From Actinomycetes bacterium (GTDB lineage: Bacteria > Actinomycetota > Actinomycetes > Propionibacteriales > Propionibacteriaceae): a stretch of DNA of 51,250 nucleotides. Below, in pieces: positions 9,112 to 16,786 of the stretch. The stretch's first letter is position 1. Every line of letters begins with the position of its first letter. The notes under the pieces are model-generated. The model saw only the letters and a list, made by a program, of their open reading frames with translations, did no database searches and had not been told where the DNA came from. The position numbers and the translations under genes are program-made. The stretch is from positions 1 to 51,250 of the forward strand of contig JAUHXZ010000012.1 in assembly GCA_030426725.1 (NCBI GenBank), written 5' to 3'.

Positions 9112-10026
9112 ATGAGCCGCGCGGCGCTGTACGACGAGACCGGCGGACCGGAGGTGCTGTACGTCGGGGAGGTGCCCGACCCCGATCCAGGGCCGGGACA
9201 GGTCGCGGTGCTGGTGCGCGCCGCGGGCATCAACCCCTACGACGCGAAGGTGCGCCGCGGGTTCCTCACGAGCAGGGTCCCGTTCCCGCGTCGCATCGGA
9301 TCCGACCTCGCGGGTGTCGTCGAGGCGGTGGGAGAGGGCGCGTCGTACTGGGACGGAACCGCGGTTGCCGTGGGCGACGAGGTCCTCGGCCATGGCCCCG
9401 GGGCCGTCGCCGAGCGGGTGGTGACCCAGGCCACGAATCTCGTGCGGCGTCCGAAGCAACTCCCGGCCCGGGTGGCGGCGGGCCTCCACGTGCCCGGTCT
9501 GACCGCCGCGTCCTGCCTGGCGACTATCCCGATCGGCGCGGGCGACACCGTCCTGGTGGGCGGCGCCTCCGGGGCCGTCGGCATGCTGGTGTGTCAGCTG
9601 GCGGCCGACGCCGGTGCCACCGTCATCGGCACCGCCTCCCCGCGTAACCACGGTTTTCTCAGAGGGCTGGGGGTCACCCCGGTCGCCTACGGCGAGGGCC
9701 TCACCGGACGGGTCCTGAGGACAGGAGTCGTGACGGCGGTTGTCGACTGCCACGGCCGCGAGGCCCTCGACGCGGGCGTCGAGCTCGGTGTGCCCACGGA
9801 CCGCATGGTTGCGATCGCCGCCTACGAGGCGCTCGAGGAGATCCCCGCCCACAATGTGGAGCGCTCGGCCCGCCCTCCCCGGGAGTTGTCGCGGCTGGCC
9901 ACCATGATGGCCGACGGCCGCCTCACGCTGCCCGTGGCGGCCGGGTTTCCACTCGAGGAGGTGGCGCAGGCCTTCGCGGCGCTCGACTCCTCCCACGAGC
10001 CCGGCAAGATCATCGTCGAGATGTGA
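9112..10026 (+). CDS. Zinc-independent MDR superfamily NAD(P)H oxidoreductase (quinone reductase-like)
   Basis: 304 residues. The N-terminal GroES-like domain (LVRAAGINPYDAKVRRG) and the Rossmann domain with VLVGGASGAVGMLVCQLA near residues 145-163 are those of quinone reductase-like medium-chain dehydrogenases. The cysteines of a structural zinc are absent. It ends with the typical QAFAALDSSHEPGKIIV. Substrate is not predictable. GGAGG/GAGGAG motifs precede the ATG, and a TAGGGT box lies at 9057-9062. Downstream is an aldo/keto reductase with its own promoter. Confidence 0.88.
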   Translation: MSRAALYDETGGPEVLYVGEVPDPDPGPGQVAVLVRAAGINPYDAKVRRGFLTSRVPFPRRIGSDLAGVVEAVGEGASYWDGTAVAVGDEVLGHGPGAVAERVVTQATNLVRRPKQLPARVAAGLHVPGLTAASCLATIPIGAGDTVLVGGASGAVGMLVCQLAADAGATVIGTASPRNHGFLRGLGVTPVAYGEGLTGRVLRTGVVTAVVDCHGREALDAGVELGVPTDRMVAIAAYEALEEIPAHNVERSARPPRELSRLATMMADGRLTLPVAAGFPLEEVAQAFAALDSSHEPGKIIVEM

Positions 10027-10080
10027 GCGGGTGGCCCGCGCCCGGCCCCCGCATCCTGGCGGCGGAGTAGGTTTTGTTGC

Positions 10081-11085
10081 ATGAAGTATCGATATCTGGG
10101 TAACTCTGGACTGAAGATCACCGAACTCACCTACGGCAACTGGCTGACCCACGGATCGCAGGTCGAGGCCGACACCGCGACCGCCTGCGTGCGCGCGGCC
10201 CTGGACCACGGGATCACGTCGTTCGACACCGCCGACGTCTACGCTAACACCGCCGCCGAGGTCGTCCTCGGCGAGGCCCTCAAGGGCGAGCGGCGCGAGT
10301 CGCTGGAGATCTTCACCAAGGTCTACTGGCCGGTCGGCCCCAAGGGGCCCAACGACACCGGCCTGTCGCGCAAGCACATCATGGAGGGGATCAACGGTTC
10401 GCTCAAGCGCCTGCAGACCGACTACGTCGACCTCTACCAGGCGCACCGCTACGACATCGAGACGCCGCTGGAGGAGACGATGACGGCCTTCGCCGACGTC
10501 GTCCGCCAGGGCAAGGCGCTCTACATCGGCGTGTCGGAGTGGCCCGCGGACAAGATCCGGGAGGCCGCGCGCTACGCCAAGGAGCTGCGCATCCCGTTCG
10601 TGTCCAACCAGCCGCAGTACTCCATGCTGTGGCGGGTCATCGAGGACCAGGTCGTCCCCGCGTCGGAGGAGGTCGGCGTCTCGCAGATCGTCTGGTCACC
10701 CATCGCCCAGGGCGTGCTCACCGGCAAGTACCTCCCCGGTCAGCCGGCCCCGGAGGGTTCCCGCGCCACCGACACCAAGGGCGGCCAGCAGATGATCAGC
10801 CGCTTCATGAACGACGAGGTGCTCAGCGCCGTGCAGGGGCTCAAGCCCGTGGCCGACGAACTCGGCCTCACGCCGGCGCAGCTCGCCGTCGCCTGGGTAC
10901 TGCAGAACAGCAACGTCGCGGCGGCCATCATCGGGGCCTCTCGCCCGGAGCAGATCGCCGAGAACGTCAAGGCGAGCGGCGTCGAGATCCCCGAGGAGCT
11001 CATGGCCCGCATCGACGACGTCCTCGGTGACGTGGTCGAGCGCGACCCGGCCAAGACGAGGTTCCCGGAGACGCGTCCCGCCTGA
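10081..11085 (+). CDS. Aldo/keto reductase (voltage-gated K+ channel beta-subunit-like)
   Basis: 334-residue TIM-barrel oxidoreductase. It starts MKYRYLGNSGLKITELTYG and has the catalytic Asp/Tyr segment (SFDTADVYANTAAEVVLG), the Lys segment (EIFTKVYW) and DYVDLYQAHRYD, all typical of the AKR group related to Kv-beta subunits. NADPH-dependent reduction of aldehydes or ketones is expected; the physiological substrate is unknown. ATG at 10081 has no ribosome-binding site; TAGGTT lies 7 bases upstream (10068-10073), pointing to a leaderless transcript. Confidence 0.9.
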   Translation: MKYRYLGNSGLKITELTYGNWLTHGSQVEADTATACVRAALDHGITSFDTADVYANTAAEVVLGEALKGERRESLEIFTKVYWPVGPKGPNDTGLSRKHIMEGINGSLKRLQTDYVDLYQAHRYDIETPLEETMTAFADVVRQGKALYIGVSEWPADKIREAARYAKELRIPFVSNQPQYSMLWRVIEDQVVPASEEVGVSQIVWSPIAQGVLTGKYLPGQPAPEGSRATDTKGGQQMISRFMNDEVLSAVQGLKPVADELGLTPAQLAVAWVLQNSNVAAAIIGASRPEQIAENVKASGVEIPEELMARIDDVLGDVVERDPAKTRFPETRPA

Positions 11086-11109
11086 CCACCGGGCCCCACC
11101 ACCCCCGAT

Positions 11110-11138
11110 TTGGCTTGTCCGACCGGCCTCTGTATAGT
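11110..11138 (+). promoter_or_regulatory. Promoter of the initiator tRNA gene
   Basis: TTGGCT at 11110-11115 and TATAGT at 11133-11138 are separated by 17 bases, a good housekeeping sigma promoter. The predicted transcription start is a few bases before the tRNA 5' end at 11150. Confidence 0.75.
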
Positions 11139-11149
11139 TAGACGAGCGA

Positions 11150-11226
11150 CGCGGGGTGGAGCAGCTCGGTAGCTCGCTGGGCTCATAACCCAGAGGTCAC
11201 AGGTTCAAATCCTGTCCCCGCTACCA
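11150..11226 (+). tRNA. Initiator tRNA-fMet (anticodon CAT), CCA encoded
   Basis: Full cloverleaf of 77 bases including the encoded CCA. The anticodon loop CTCATAA sits on a stem ending in GGG/CCC, the three G-C pairs that mark initiator tRNAs. The first base of the acceptor stem is an unpaired C1 opposite U72, again an initiator feature. The T arm carries GGTTCAAATCC. A promoter lies immediately upstream and a strong hairpin terminator directly downstream, so it is a single-gene unit. Confidence 0.97.
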
Positions 11227-11230
11227 CAGG

Positions 11231-11274
11231 AAACGCCTCCTGGCTAGGTCAAGGTACCAGCCAGGAGGCGTTTT
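11231..11274 (+). terminator. Intrinsic terminator after tRNA-fMet
   Basis: Perfect 15-base inverted repeat AAACGCCTCCTGGCT (11231-11245) and its complement (11259-11273), with a 13-base loop and a T-run at the end. It starts 5 bases after the CCA. It also lies between the tRNA and the convergent MFS gene. Confidence 0.9.
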
Positions 11275-11302
11275 GCTTGCGCCGGCGAGGAGACCGCACG
11301 CG

Positions 11303-12502
11303 TCATCCGCGGGACGTCGGCGTCGTGACGAGGCCCCGTTCGGTCGCGAGGAGCATCAGTGGGACCCCCAGGACTCCGACGGCGGTACCCACCATCAGCA
11401 TGGCCGGGACGCCGGCGGTGTCGATCAGGATCCCCCCGCTCAGGCCGCCGCCGACCGCGGCAAGGGTGAACGTCATCGTCACGTATGCCTGGCCCCGGAT
11501 CCGTTCCCCGGCGGGGAGGAGGGCGTTGACGTAGTAGATGGAAGCCGGGACCATCAGCGCGAACGCGAAGAACTGCAGGCCCTGCGCCATGTAGATGCCG
11601 ATGACCCCCGGGGCCGCCAGCGTGGCCGCGCTCTTTCCCGCAAAGCCGATGGACGAGACCACCAGCAGCGTGCCCGCCGACCAGCGCCGAGCCATGTGGG
11701 ACCACAGCACCAGGGTCGGAATCTCGACAACAGCGGCGATCATGACAGCGACCCCCATCTCGGCGGATCCCCCGCCGTGGGAGGAGATGATCTGGAAGAT
11801 GTAGGTGTTGACCAGGTTATGGCTGAACATCCCCAACGTCAGGGCCACGATCACGAGCGTGAAGCGCCGCCGTCGACGTGGAGTCAGTGCGGCGGGAGCC
11901 GGCGCCGCCGACACTGCGACGCTCGGCTCGGGAACGTGCGCGGCAGGAAAGACGAAGGTCCAGGCGGCGGCCGCCAGTAGCGCCGTGATGGCGAGGAGCG
12001 TGATCGGGATGGTCCGTGCGCCGGCCAGTGCGATGACTCCGCCGGCGGCGACAGACAGCAGCGCGAACGCCCCCGAACCGGTGGCGCGTGCGATCCCGAA
12101 GTCGACCGGGTGGCCGTCGTTGATGGCGGCCATTCCGATGCTGTTGACCAGCGGCTGCGTCGACTGGGCGGTGACCATCAACAGCCCGAACAGCAGCGCC
12201 GTGACGGGAATCGTCGCGCCGGGCACCAGAAGCGCGACGGCGAGCAGTGCCATCAATAGGGCCGCGCCCGCGATCCAGGCTCTCAGCGGCACGCGCAACG
12301 ACCGTTCGGCCATCCCGGCCACCACCGGCTGTGCCACAGCGGACACCGCGCCCACCGTGGCCACGAGCATCCCGATTTGTGCATTGGTGAGCCCGGCGTC
12401 GAGAAGGAAGACGCTCGCGAACATGACCGCCATGCAGAACGCACTCCAGTAGGCACCCTGAAGTGCGGAGTATCTGGCCGTTGCGGCCACACCCGGGCTC
12501 AC
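11303..12502 (-). CDS. MFS transporter (MFS_1-like)
   Basis: 399 residues with about 12 hydrophobic segments and a basic central loop (LTPRRRRRF near residue 200), the usual MFS two-half layout; closest in style to the MFS_1-like/sugar-symporter group. Substrate unknown. The start is the difficulty. The frame runs open to 13255 with no good ATG. I place the start at GTG 12502, whose GTGA overlaps the stop of a 12-codon reading frame that has a strong ribosome-binding site. GTG at 12596 is the alternative. It is divergent from the GH28 gene, so sugar uptake is a reasonable guess only. Confidence 0.8.
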   Translation of the reverse strand: MSPGVAATARYSALQGAYWSAFCMAVMFASVFLLDAGLTNAQIGMLVATVGAVSAVAQPVVAGMAERSLRVPLRAWIAGAALLMALLAVALLVPGATIPVTALLFGLLMVTAQSTQPLVNSIGMAAINDGHPVDFGIARATGSGAFALLSVAAGGVIALAGARTIPITLLAITALLAAAAWTFVFPAAHVPEPSVAVSAAPAPAALTPRRRRRFTLVIVALTLGMFSHNLVNTYIFQIISSHGGGSAEMGVAVMIAAVVEIPTLVLWSHMARRWSAGTLLVVSSIGFAGKSAATLAAPGVIGIYMAQGLQFFAFALMVPASIYYVNALLPAGERIRGQAYVTMTFTLAAVGGGLSGGILIDTAGVPAMLMVGTAVGVLGVPLMLLATERGLVTTPTSRG

Positions 12503-12537
12503 AGGGAAGGCCCTGAGGGCGCCTGCCGTCGGTCCAT
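12499..12537 (-). CDS. Possible 12-residue leader peptide upstream of the MFS transporter
   Basis: A short frame MDRRQAPSGPSL starts at ATG 12537, five bases after the excellent ribosome-binding site GGAGGAA. Its stop TGA overlaps the GTG of the transporter by four bases (GTGA). The only strong ribosome-binding site in front of the transporter therefore serves this small frame, and the transporter would be translated by coupling. Alternatively the assembly has lost or gained a base and these codons belong to the transporter N-terminus. No attenuator-like codon run is visible. Confidence 0.4.
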   Translation of the reverse strand: MDRRQAPSGPSL

Positions 12538-12790
12538 GTCGTTCCTCCGGTGTCGGTGGGGCGCCGTCCGCCCCGGTCAGGGCCACGATAGGCCCCCGAC
12601 GATGGTGGCTGTGATCGGCCCGGCGACGGTACTCGATGCCCTTCCGGTTCGGGGTAGGCACCGAAACGTCTCCGGATGGCTCCGCGGAACGGCACTTCGG
12701 GTGACCCCCAATCGGCGCTGAGCAGGGCGACGATATCGTGCGCAGGGGACGACGGTGGGTACCGCGTCTTCGCGGCGGAGTGGAGAAGTG

Positions 12791-14160
12791 ATGAACCTCG
12801 AACAGCAGCTCGACGCTCTTGCACCGGGTGAGCTCGCCAGCCCGGCCATCCAGCGGGCCCTCGACGAGGCGGCCGGGGGAGCCGCCGTCGTGATCCCCCC
12901 GGGCCAGTGGCGCGTCGGGGTCATGCGTCTGCCCAGCGGCACCAACCTCGTCATCACCGACGGCGCGGTACTCGTGGCCAGCGCGGACTACGCCGACTTC
13001 CTGGCCCACCCGACGAGGTCGACGGCCGAGCAGTCGAACGCCGCACTGTTCTACGCCTCCGGTGCCACCGGTATCAGCATCGTCGGCCCAGGGGAGATCG
13101 ACGGCTCGGCCCCTCACTACTTCGCCGCCGAGCCCGACGCGTTCGGCTACCGCGCGCCTGCGCGCCACCGGCCGCGCATGGTGGTCTTCGAGGACTGCCG
13201 CGACGTCCGGATCGAGGATCTGTTCATCCAGAACGCGCCGATGTGGACGGTCCATCTGGTCTCGTGCCGGGGCGTGACGGTCAGCCGACTGACCATCGAC
13301 AACGACCTGGAGATGCCCAACACGGACGGCGTCAACTTCGACAGTTGCGTCGACGTCCGGATGAGCGACTGCGACCTCAGCGCCGCCGACGACTGCATCT
13401 GCGTCAAGACCACCCTGAAGCCGTCGGACCTGGCCGGGCCGGCCGAGGACATCGCGATCACCGGCTGCACCCTGCGGTCGAGCAGCTGTGCCGTCAAGAT
13501 CGGCACCGAGACCTACTCCGACATCCGGCGCGTCACCGTGACCGACTGCACGATCCGGGAGTCCAACCGCGGGATCGGCGTCTTCTCCCGAGACGGGGGA
13601 GAGATCAGCGACCTCACCTTCAGCCGGATCTCGTTCGAGAGCACACTCCGCCCGCCCTCCTTCTGGGGAAGGGCCGACCCCGTGTTCGTGTCCGCCAGGA
13701 CGCGGGACCCGGAGATCGCCCCGGCCGGATCAGCCACGTGAGGTTCCACGACCTCTCCGGGCACACCGAGGGGGCGGTCAACCTCCACGCCGAGCGGGTC
13801 GGGCAGGTGCGTGACGTGACCCTGGCCCGCATGTCGCTCGTCCAGCACCTCTCACCGTCGGACCAGCAGGGTCTCTACGATCTCCGTCCCCCGGTGAACC
13901 GGGCCAACCCGGTCGGTGGTGGGCTGGACAACGCCTACACTGTCGACGAGAGCGGCGCCTCCTGGGGCGTCGAGGCTTATCCGACCGGCCTGCCCGTGGT
14001 GTTCGCCCGCAACATCGAGGAACTTCACCTCGACGAGGTCGTCGCGATCCGGCCCGATCCATTGCCGGACGGGTGGAGCCGGGAAGAATGGGTGCTGGAA
14101 CCGACGAGCGCGTACGACGCGGCGCCGCACGTGTCGGACGGAAGCGCGAGCGTGTCATGA
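12791..14160 (+). pseudogene. GH28 family glycoside hydrolase (polygalacturonase-like), frameshifted
   Basis: Right-handed beta-helix GH28 enzyme. Residues NTDG (177-180) and the Asp pair D200-D201 are the catalytic signature. The canonical GHG and RIK motifs are replaced by SCAVKIGTETY and RGIGVFSR, so it is a divergent subgroup. From ATG 12791 (GGAGAA upstream) the frame runs to a stop at 13739-13741. The remaining family-typical C-terminus, from GRISHVRFHDLSG, continues in another frame to 14160. One missing C in the C-run at 13719-13722 explains the break; restoring it gives about 456 residues. Either a real inactivating mutation or a sequence error. No signal peptide, so the substrate would be cytoplasmic oligosaccharide. 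Confidence 0.85.
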
Positions 14161-14215
14161 GGAGCGATGCAATGACCGGTAATGGAGCACAGACCTCGCA
14201 CGTGGGGCAGACGCT

Positions 14216-15436
14216 ATGAGCAGCAGCGGAAAATACACCTTCCCGGGGGCGACCGGCGCGGAACTCGCGGGCCGGCTGGACCTGCCCGAAGGGCGGCCGA
14301 GGGCCTACGCCCTCTTCGCGCACTGCTTCACCTGCTCGAAGGATTTCGTCGCGGCGTCCCGGATCAGCAAGCGGCTCGTCGAGCGGGGCTTCGGGGTGCT
14401 GCGCTTTGATTTCACCGGCCTCGGGTCGAGCGAGGGCGACTTCGACAACACCAGCTTCACCTCGAACATCGAGGATCTGGTGGCGGCGGCCAATGCTCTG
14501 GCGGAGAGCCACGCGGGTCCGTGCCTTCTCATCGGCCACAGCCTCGGGGGAGCGGCGGTCCTGGCCGCTGCCAACCGGGTGCCGAGCGCCACCGCGGTGG
14601 CGACGCTGGCGGCTCCCTTCGACCCCGGCCACATCAAGCGGCTGTTCCCGGACGAGGCGCTCCAGCAGCTGCGCGAGCACGGAACCGCCGAGGTCACACT
14701 CGCGGGCCGCAGCTTCACGGTGGGGGCGAAGCTCCTCGAGGACGCGGAAAGCCATCGCATGGAGAAGACGCTGCGCGAGTTCGACCGCGCCCTCATGGTG
14801 ATGCATTCGCCGAGCGACGAGGAGGTCGCCATCGAGAACGCGCGCCGCATCTATGAGGCTGCCCCGCACCCCAAGAGCTTCGTCACGCTCGATGGTGCCG
14901 ACCATCTGCTCACGGACCGTGCCGACGCCGAGTACGCCGCCGACGTGCTGGCCGCCTGGTCGTCGCGCTACCTGCCGGAGATCGACCGGTCCGAGGACGA
15001 CACCCCGGAAGGCATCGTCCTGGTCGAGGAGTCCGGCTACGGCCGCTACACGCAGAGCATCCAGGCCGGGAGCCACTTCTGGACGTCCGACGAGCCGGCC
15101 GGGGTCGGGGACGACACCGGCCCGACCCCCTACGACCTGCTCCTTTCCTCTCTCGGGGCCTGCACGTCCATGACCCTTCGGATGTACGCCGAGCGGAAGG
15201 GATACCCGCTCGAGCGCGTGTCGGTGCGGCTGCGGCACCGGCGCACCCATTCCGAGGATTGCGAGAACGCGGACGGCAGCCCCTGCTCAATGCAACACAT
15301 TGACTCCGAGATCCGTGTGAGCGGTGACCTGGACGACGCGCAGCGGGAGCGGCTGCGGGAGATCGCCGCCAGGTGCCCCGTGCACCGCACGATCACGGGT
15401 GACCTGGGCGTCTCCACGACACTGCGCGCCGTGTGA
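14216..15436 (+). CDS. Bifunctional alpha/beta hydrolase - OsmC family protein
   Basis: 406 residues, a fusion. Residues 1-250 are an alpha/beta hydrolase with nucleophile Ser109 in GHSLGG and a C-terminal His in DGADHLL. Residues 270-406 are an OsmC-like domain with Cys316 (SLGACTSM) and Cys387 (ARCPVHRTI), the pair used for thiol chemistry in Ohr/OsmC proteins. This fusion is a known bacterial architecture, presumed to act on organic or lipid hydroperoxides or thioesters; the actual reaction is not established. The start ATG has no clear ribosome-binding site (the upstream 55 bases hold nothing else), so the start is the least certain part. Confidence 0.88.
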   Translation: MSSSGKYTFPGATGAELAGRLDLPEGRPRAYALFAHCFTCSKDFVAASRISKRLVERGFGVLRFDFTGLGSSEGDFDNTSFTSNIEDLVAAANALAESHAGPCLLIGHSLGGAAVLAAANRVPSATAVATLAAPFDPGHIKRLFPDEALQQLREHGTAEVTLAGRSFTVGAKLLEDAESHRMEKTLREFDRALMVMHSPSDEEVAIENARRIYEAAPHPKSFVTLDGADHLLTDRADAEYAADVLAAWSSRYLPEIDRSEDDTPEGIVLVEESGYGRYTQSIQAGSHFWTSDEPAGVGDDTGPTPYDLLLSSLGACTSMTLRMYAERKGYPLERVSVRLRHRRTHSEDCENADGSPCSMQHIDSEIRVSGDLDDAQRERLREIAARCPVHRTITGDLGVSTTLRAV

Positions 15437-15467
15437 GTGCTGGGCGGACACTGGTAGCGTCTCGGCC

Positions 15468-16307
15468 GTGAGCTCATCCGGTCCCGCTCGGCACGCGGTC
15501 TTCCTCGACATCGACGGCACGTTCGCCCATCTGGGGGAGGTGCCCCCGGCCCACATCGCCGCGGTGCGTTCGGCCAGGGAGGCCGGGCACGCGGTGCTGC
15601 TGTGCACGGGCCGCCCCCGGTGCATGGTGCCCGACCGGCTCATGGAGGCCGGGTTCGACGGGTTCGTCGGGGGAGCGGGCGCCTACGTGGAGATCGGGGG
15701 CAGACAACTCTCCGACACGAGGTTCCCTCCGGGCCTCGCCGCGCGTGCCGTCGAGGTGCTCGACCGGCACGACGTGGCCTACCTGCTGGAGGGCACGGAT
15801 GCCCTCCATGGGCCAACGGGTGTCGATCGGCGGCTCAGGGAGAGATTCGCCCGGCGCTTCCCCGACCCCCAGGTGATCCGATGGGTGGAGAGCGACATCC
15901 TCGGCCCTCTCAAGACGGCCGACGACCTCGCGGGGGTCCCGTTCGCCAAGATCACCTGCTTCGACTCACCGACCCCGATCCCCGACCTGGCCGCCGAGAT
16001 CGGCCCCGAGGTCGCGCCCCTGCCGTCATCGGTGCCGGGAATGGGACGCTCCGCCGGCGAGATCTACCTGGTCGGCGTCAACAAGGCCGTCGGCATGTGC
16101 GCGGCGGCGGACCAGTTGGGGATTCCCCTGGATCGCGTGGTCGCGGTCGGGGACGGGGCCAACGACATCGAGATGATTGAGGCCGCCGGCATCGGGGTCG
16201 CGATCGAGGGCGCCGATCCTGACGTGCTCGCCGTCGCGGACCGCTTGGCCGCCGGGCCCGAGTCGGAAGGTCTGGCCGCGCTCTTCGCGGACCTCGGGCT
16301 TGTCTGA
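15468..16307 (+). CDS. HAD-IIB family hydrolase (Cof-type phosphatase)
   Basis: 279 residues. HAD motif I is DIDGTFAHLG near residues 15-24, with the lysine segment FAKITCF in the middle and motif IV GDGANDIEM near residue 230. The cap domain in between is the IIB type, so it probably dephosphorylates small sugar phosphates or cofactors. I chose GTG 15468 because TAGCGT lies 7 bases upstream (15455-15460) and no ribosome-binding site exists, a leaderless arrangement; the longer open frame upstream is the shadow of the OsmC gene. Confidence 0.88.
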   Translation: MSSSGPARHAVFLDIDGTFAHLGEVPPAHIAAVRSAREAGHAVLLCTGRPRCMVPDRLMEAGFDGFVGGAGAYVEIGGRQLSDTRFPPGLAARAVEVLDRHDVAYLLEGTDALHGPTGVDRRLRERFARRFPDPQVIRWVESDILGPLKTADDLAGVPFAKITCFDSPTPIPDLAAEIGPEVAPLPSSVPGMGRSAGEIYLVGVNKAVGMCAAADQLGIPLDRVVAVGDGANDIEMIEAAGIGVAIEGADPDVLAVADRLAAGPESEGLAALFADLGLV

Positions 16308-16786
16308 GGCGGTTCGTCCACGTAGCCGGGCGGGACGGCACGACGTCACTGGTCATCTGTGGATGCTCCGCCCTCTGAGATCGCGGGCGAGGCTGAGCGT
16401 TGAGTTTGGGCGACGATCGGGCAATCGGAGACGTGGCCGAGTGCCTGCCTTCGGGTCGCGGCCGGGCGACGGATACGGCGCCAATTGGCCGGTGACAACG
16501 CCGTGTGGCCCTTGGGGGGCTCCGGCAAGGGATTGACTTTCGGCACTCCAATCTCGGCCGGTTCTGAACTTTCGGGCATTGGGTTGACGAGTGTCATGTG
16601 CTAAGGGGACTCTTCCATCGTCTGCGTCATGCACACGGCTGAAGCCGACCCGGATCTACGGAGGCGCCGCTGCGCCCCATCTCCCCCCAGCGGGTCGTGG
16701 CCCTGCAGGATGCGATGCGACCGACGACAGAGTCGGCCGTGGGTGGCGTTGCCCTACGGGGCGCGATCGGGGAAGGAGTGTCACCC
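16308..16786. other. 479-base non-coding stretch before the SpaA/Ig-domain gene
   Basis: No convincing gene. The middle is less GC-rich than its surroundings and holds two TTGAC boxes (16533-16537 and 16584-16588); TTGACG with GACTCT (16608-16613, spacing 18) is a possible promoter. The following 165 bases contain small hairpins (for example CCGAC/GTCGG flanking GACAGA) and would form a long structured leader. A 10-base palindrome GCCAATTGGC lies at 16480-16489. I compared it mentally with cobalamin, c-di-GMP-I, ydaO, TPP and SAM consensus signals and saw no match. Confidence 0.5.

Noticed and set aside
11150..11226. tRNA-fMet as an integration site of a genomic island
   Set aside because: No integrase, no repeat of the tRNA 3' end nearby, and flanking genes look ordinary.
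12755..14160. Programmed frameshift in the GH28 gene
   Set aside because: No slippery heptamer with a downstream structure is evident, and GH28 enzymes are not known to use recoding; a single-C loss is simpler.
16308..16786. Known riboswitch before the secreted protein gene
   Set aside because: Core sequences of cobalamin, c-di-GMP-I, ydaO, TPP and SAM elements were looked for and not seen.
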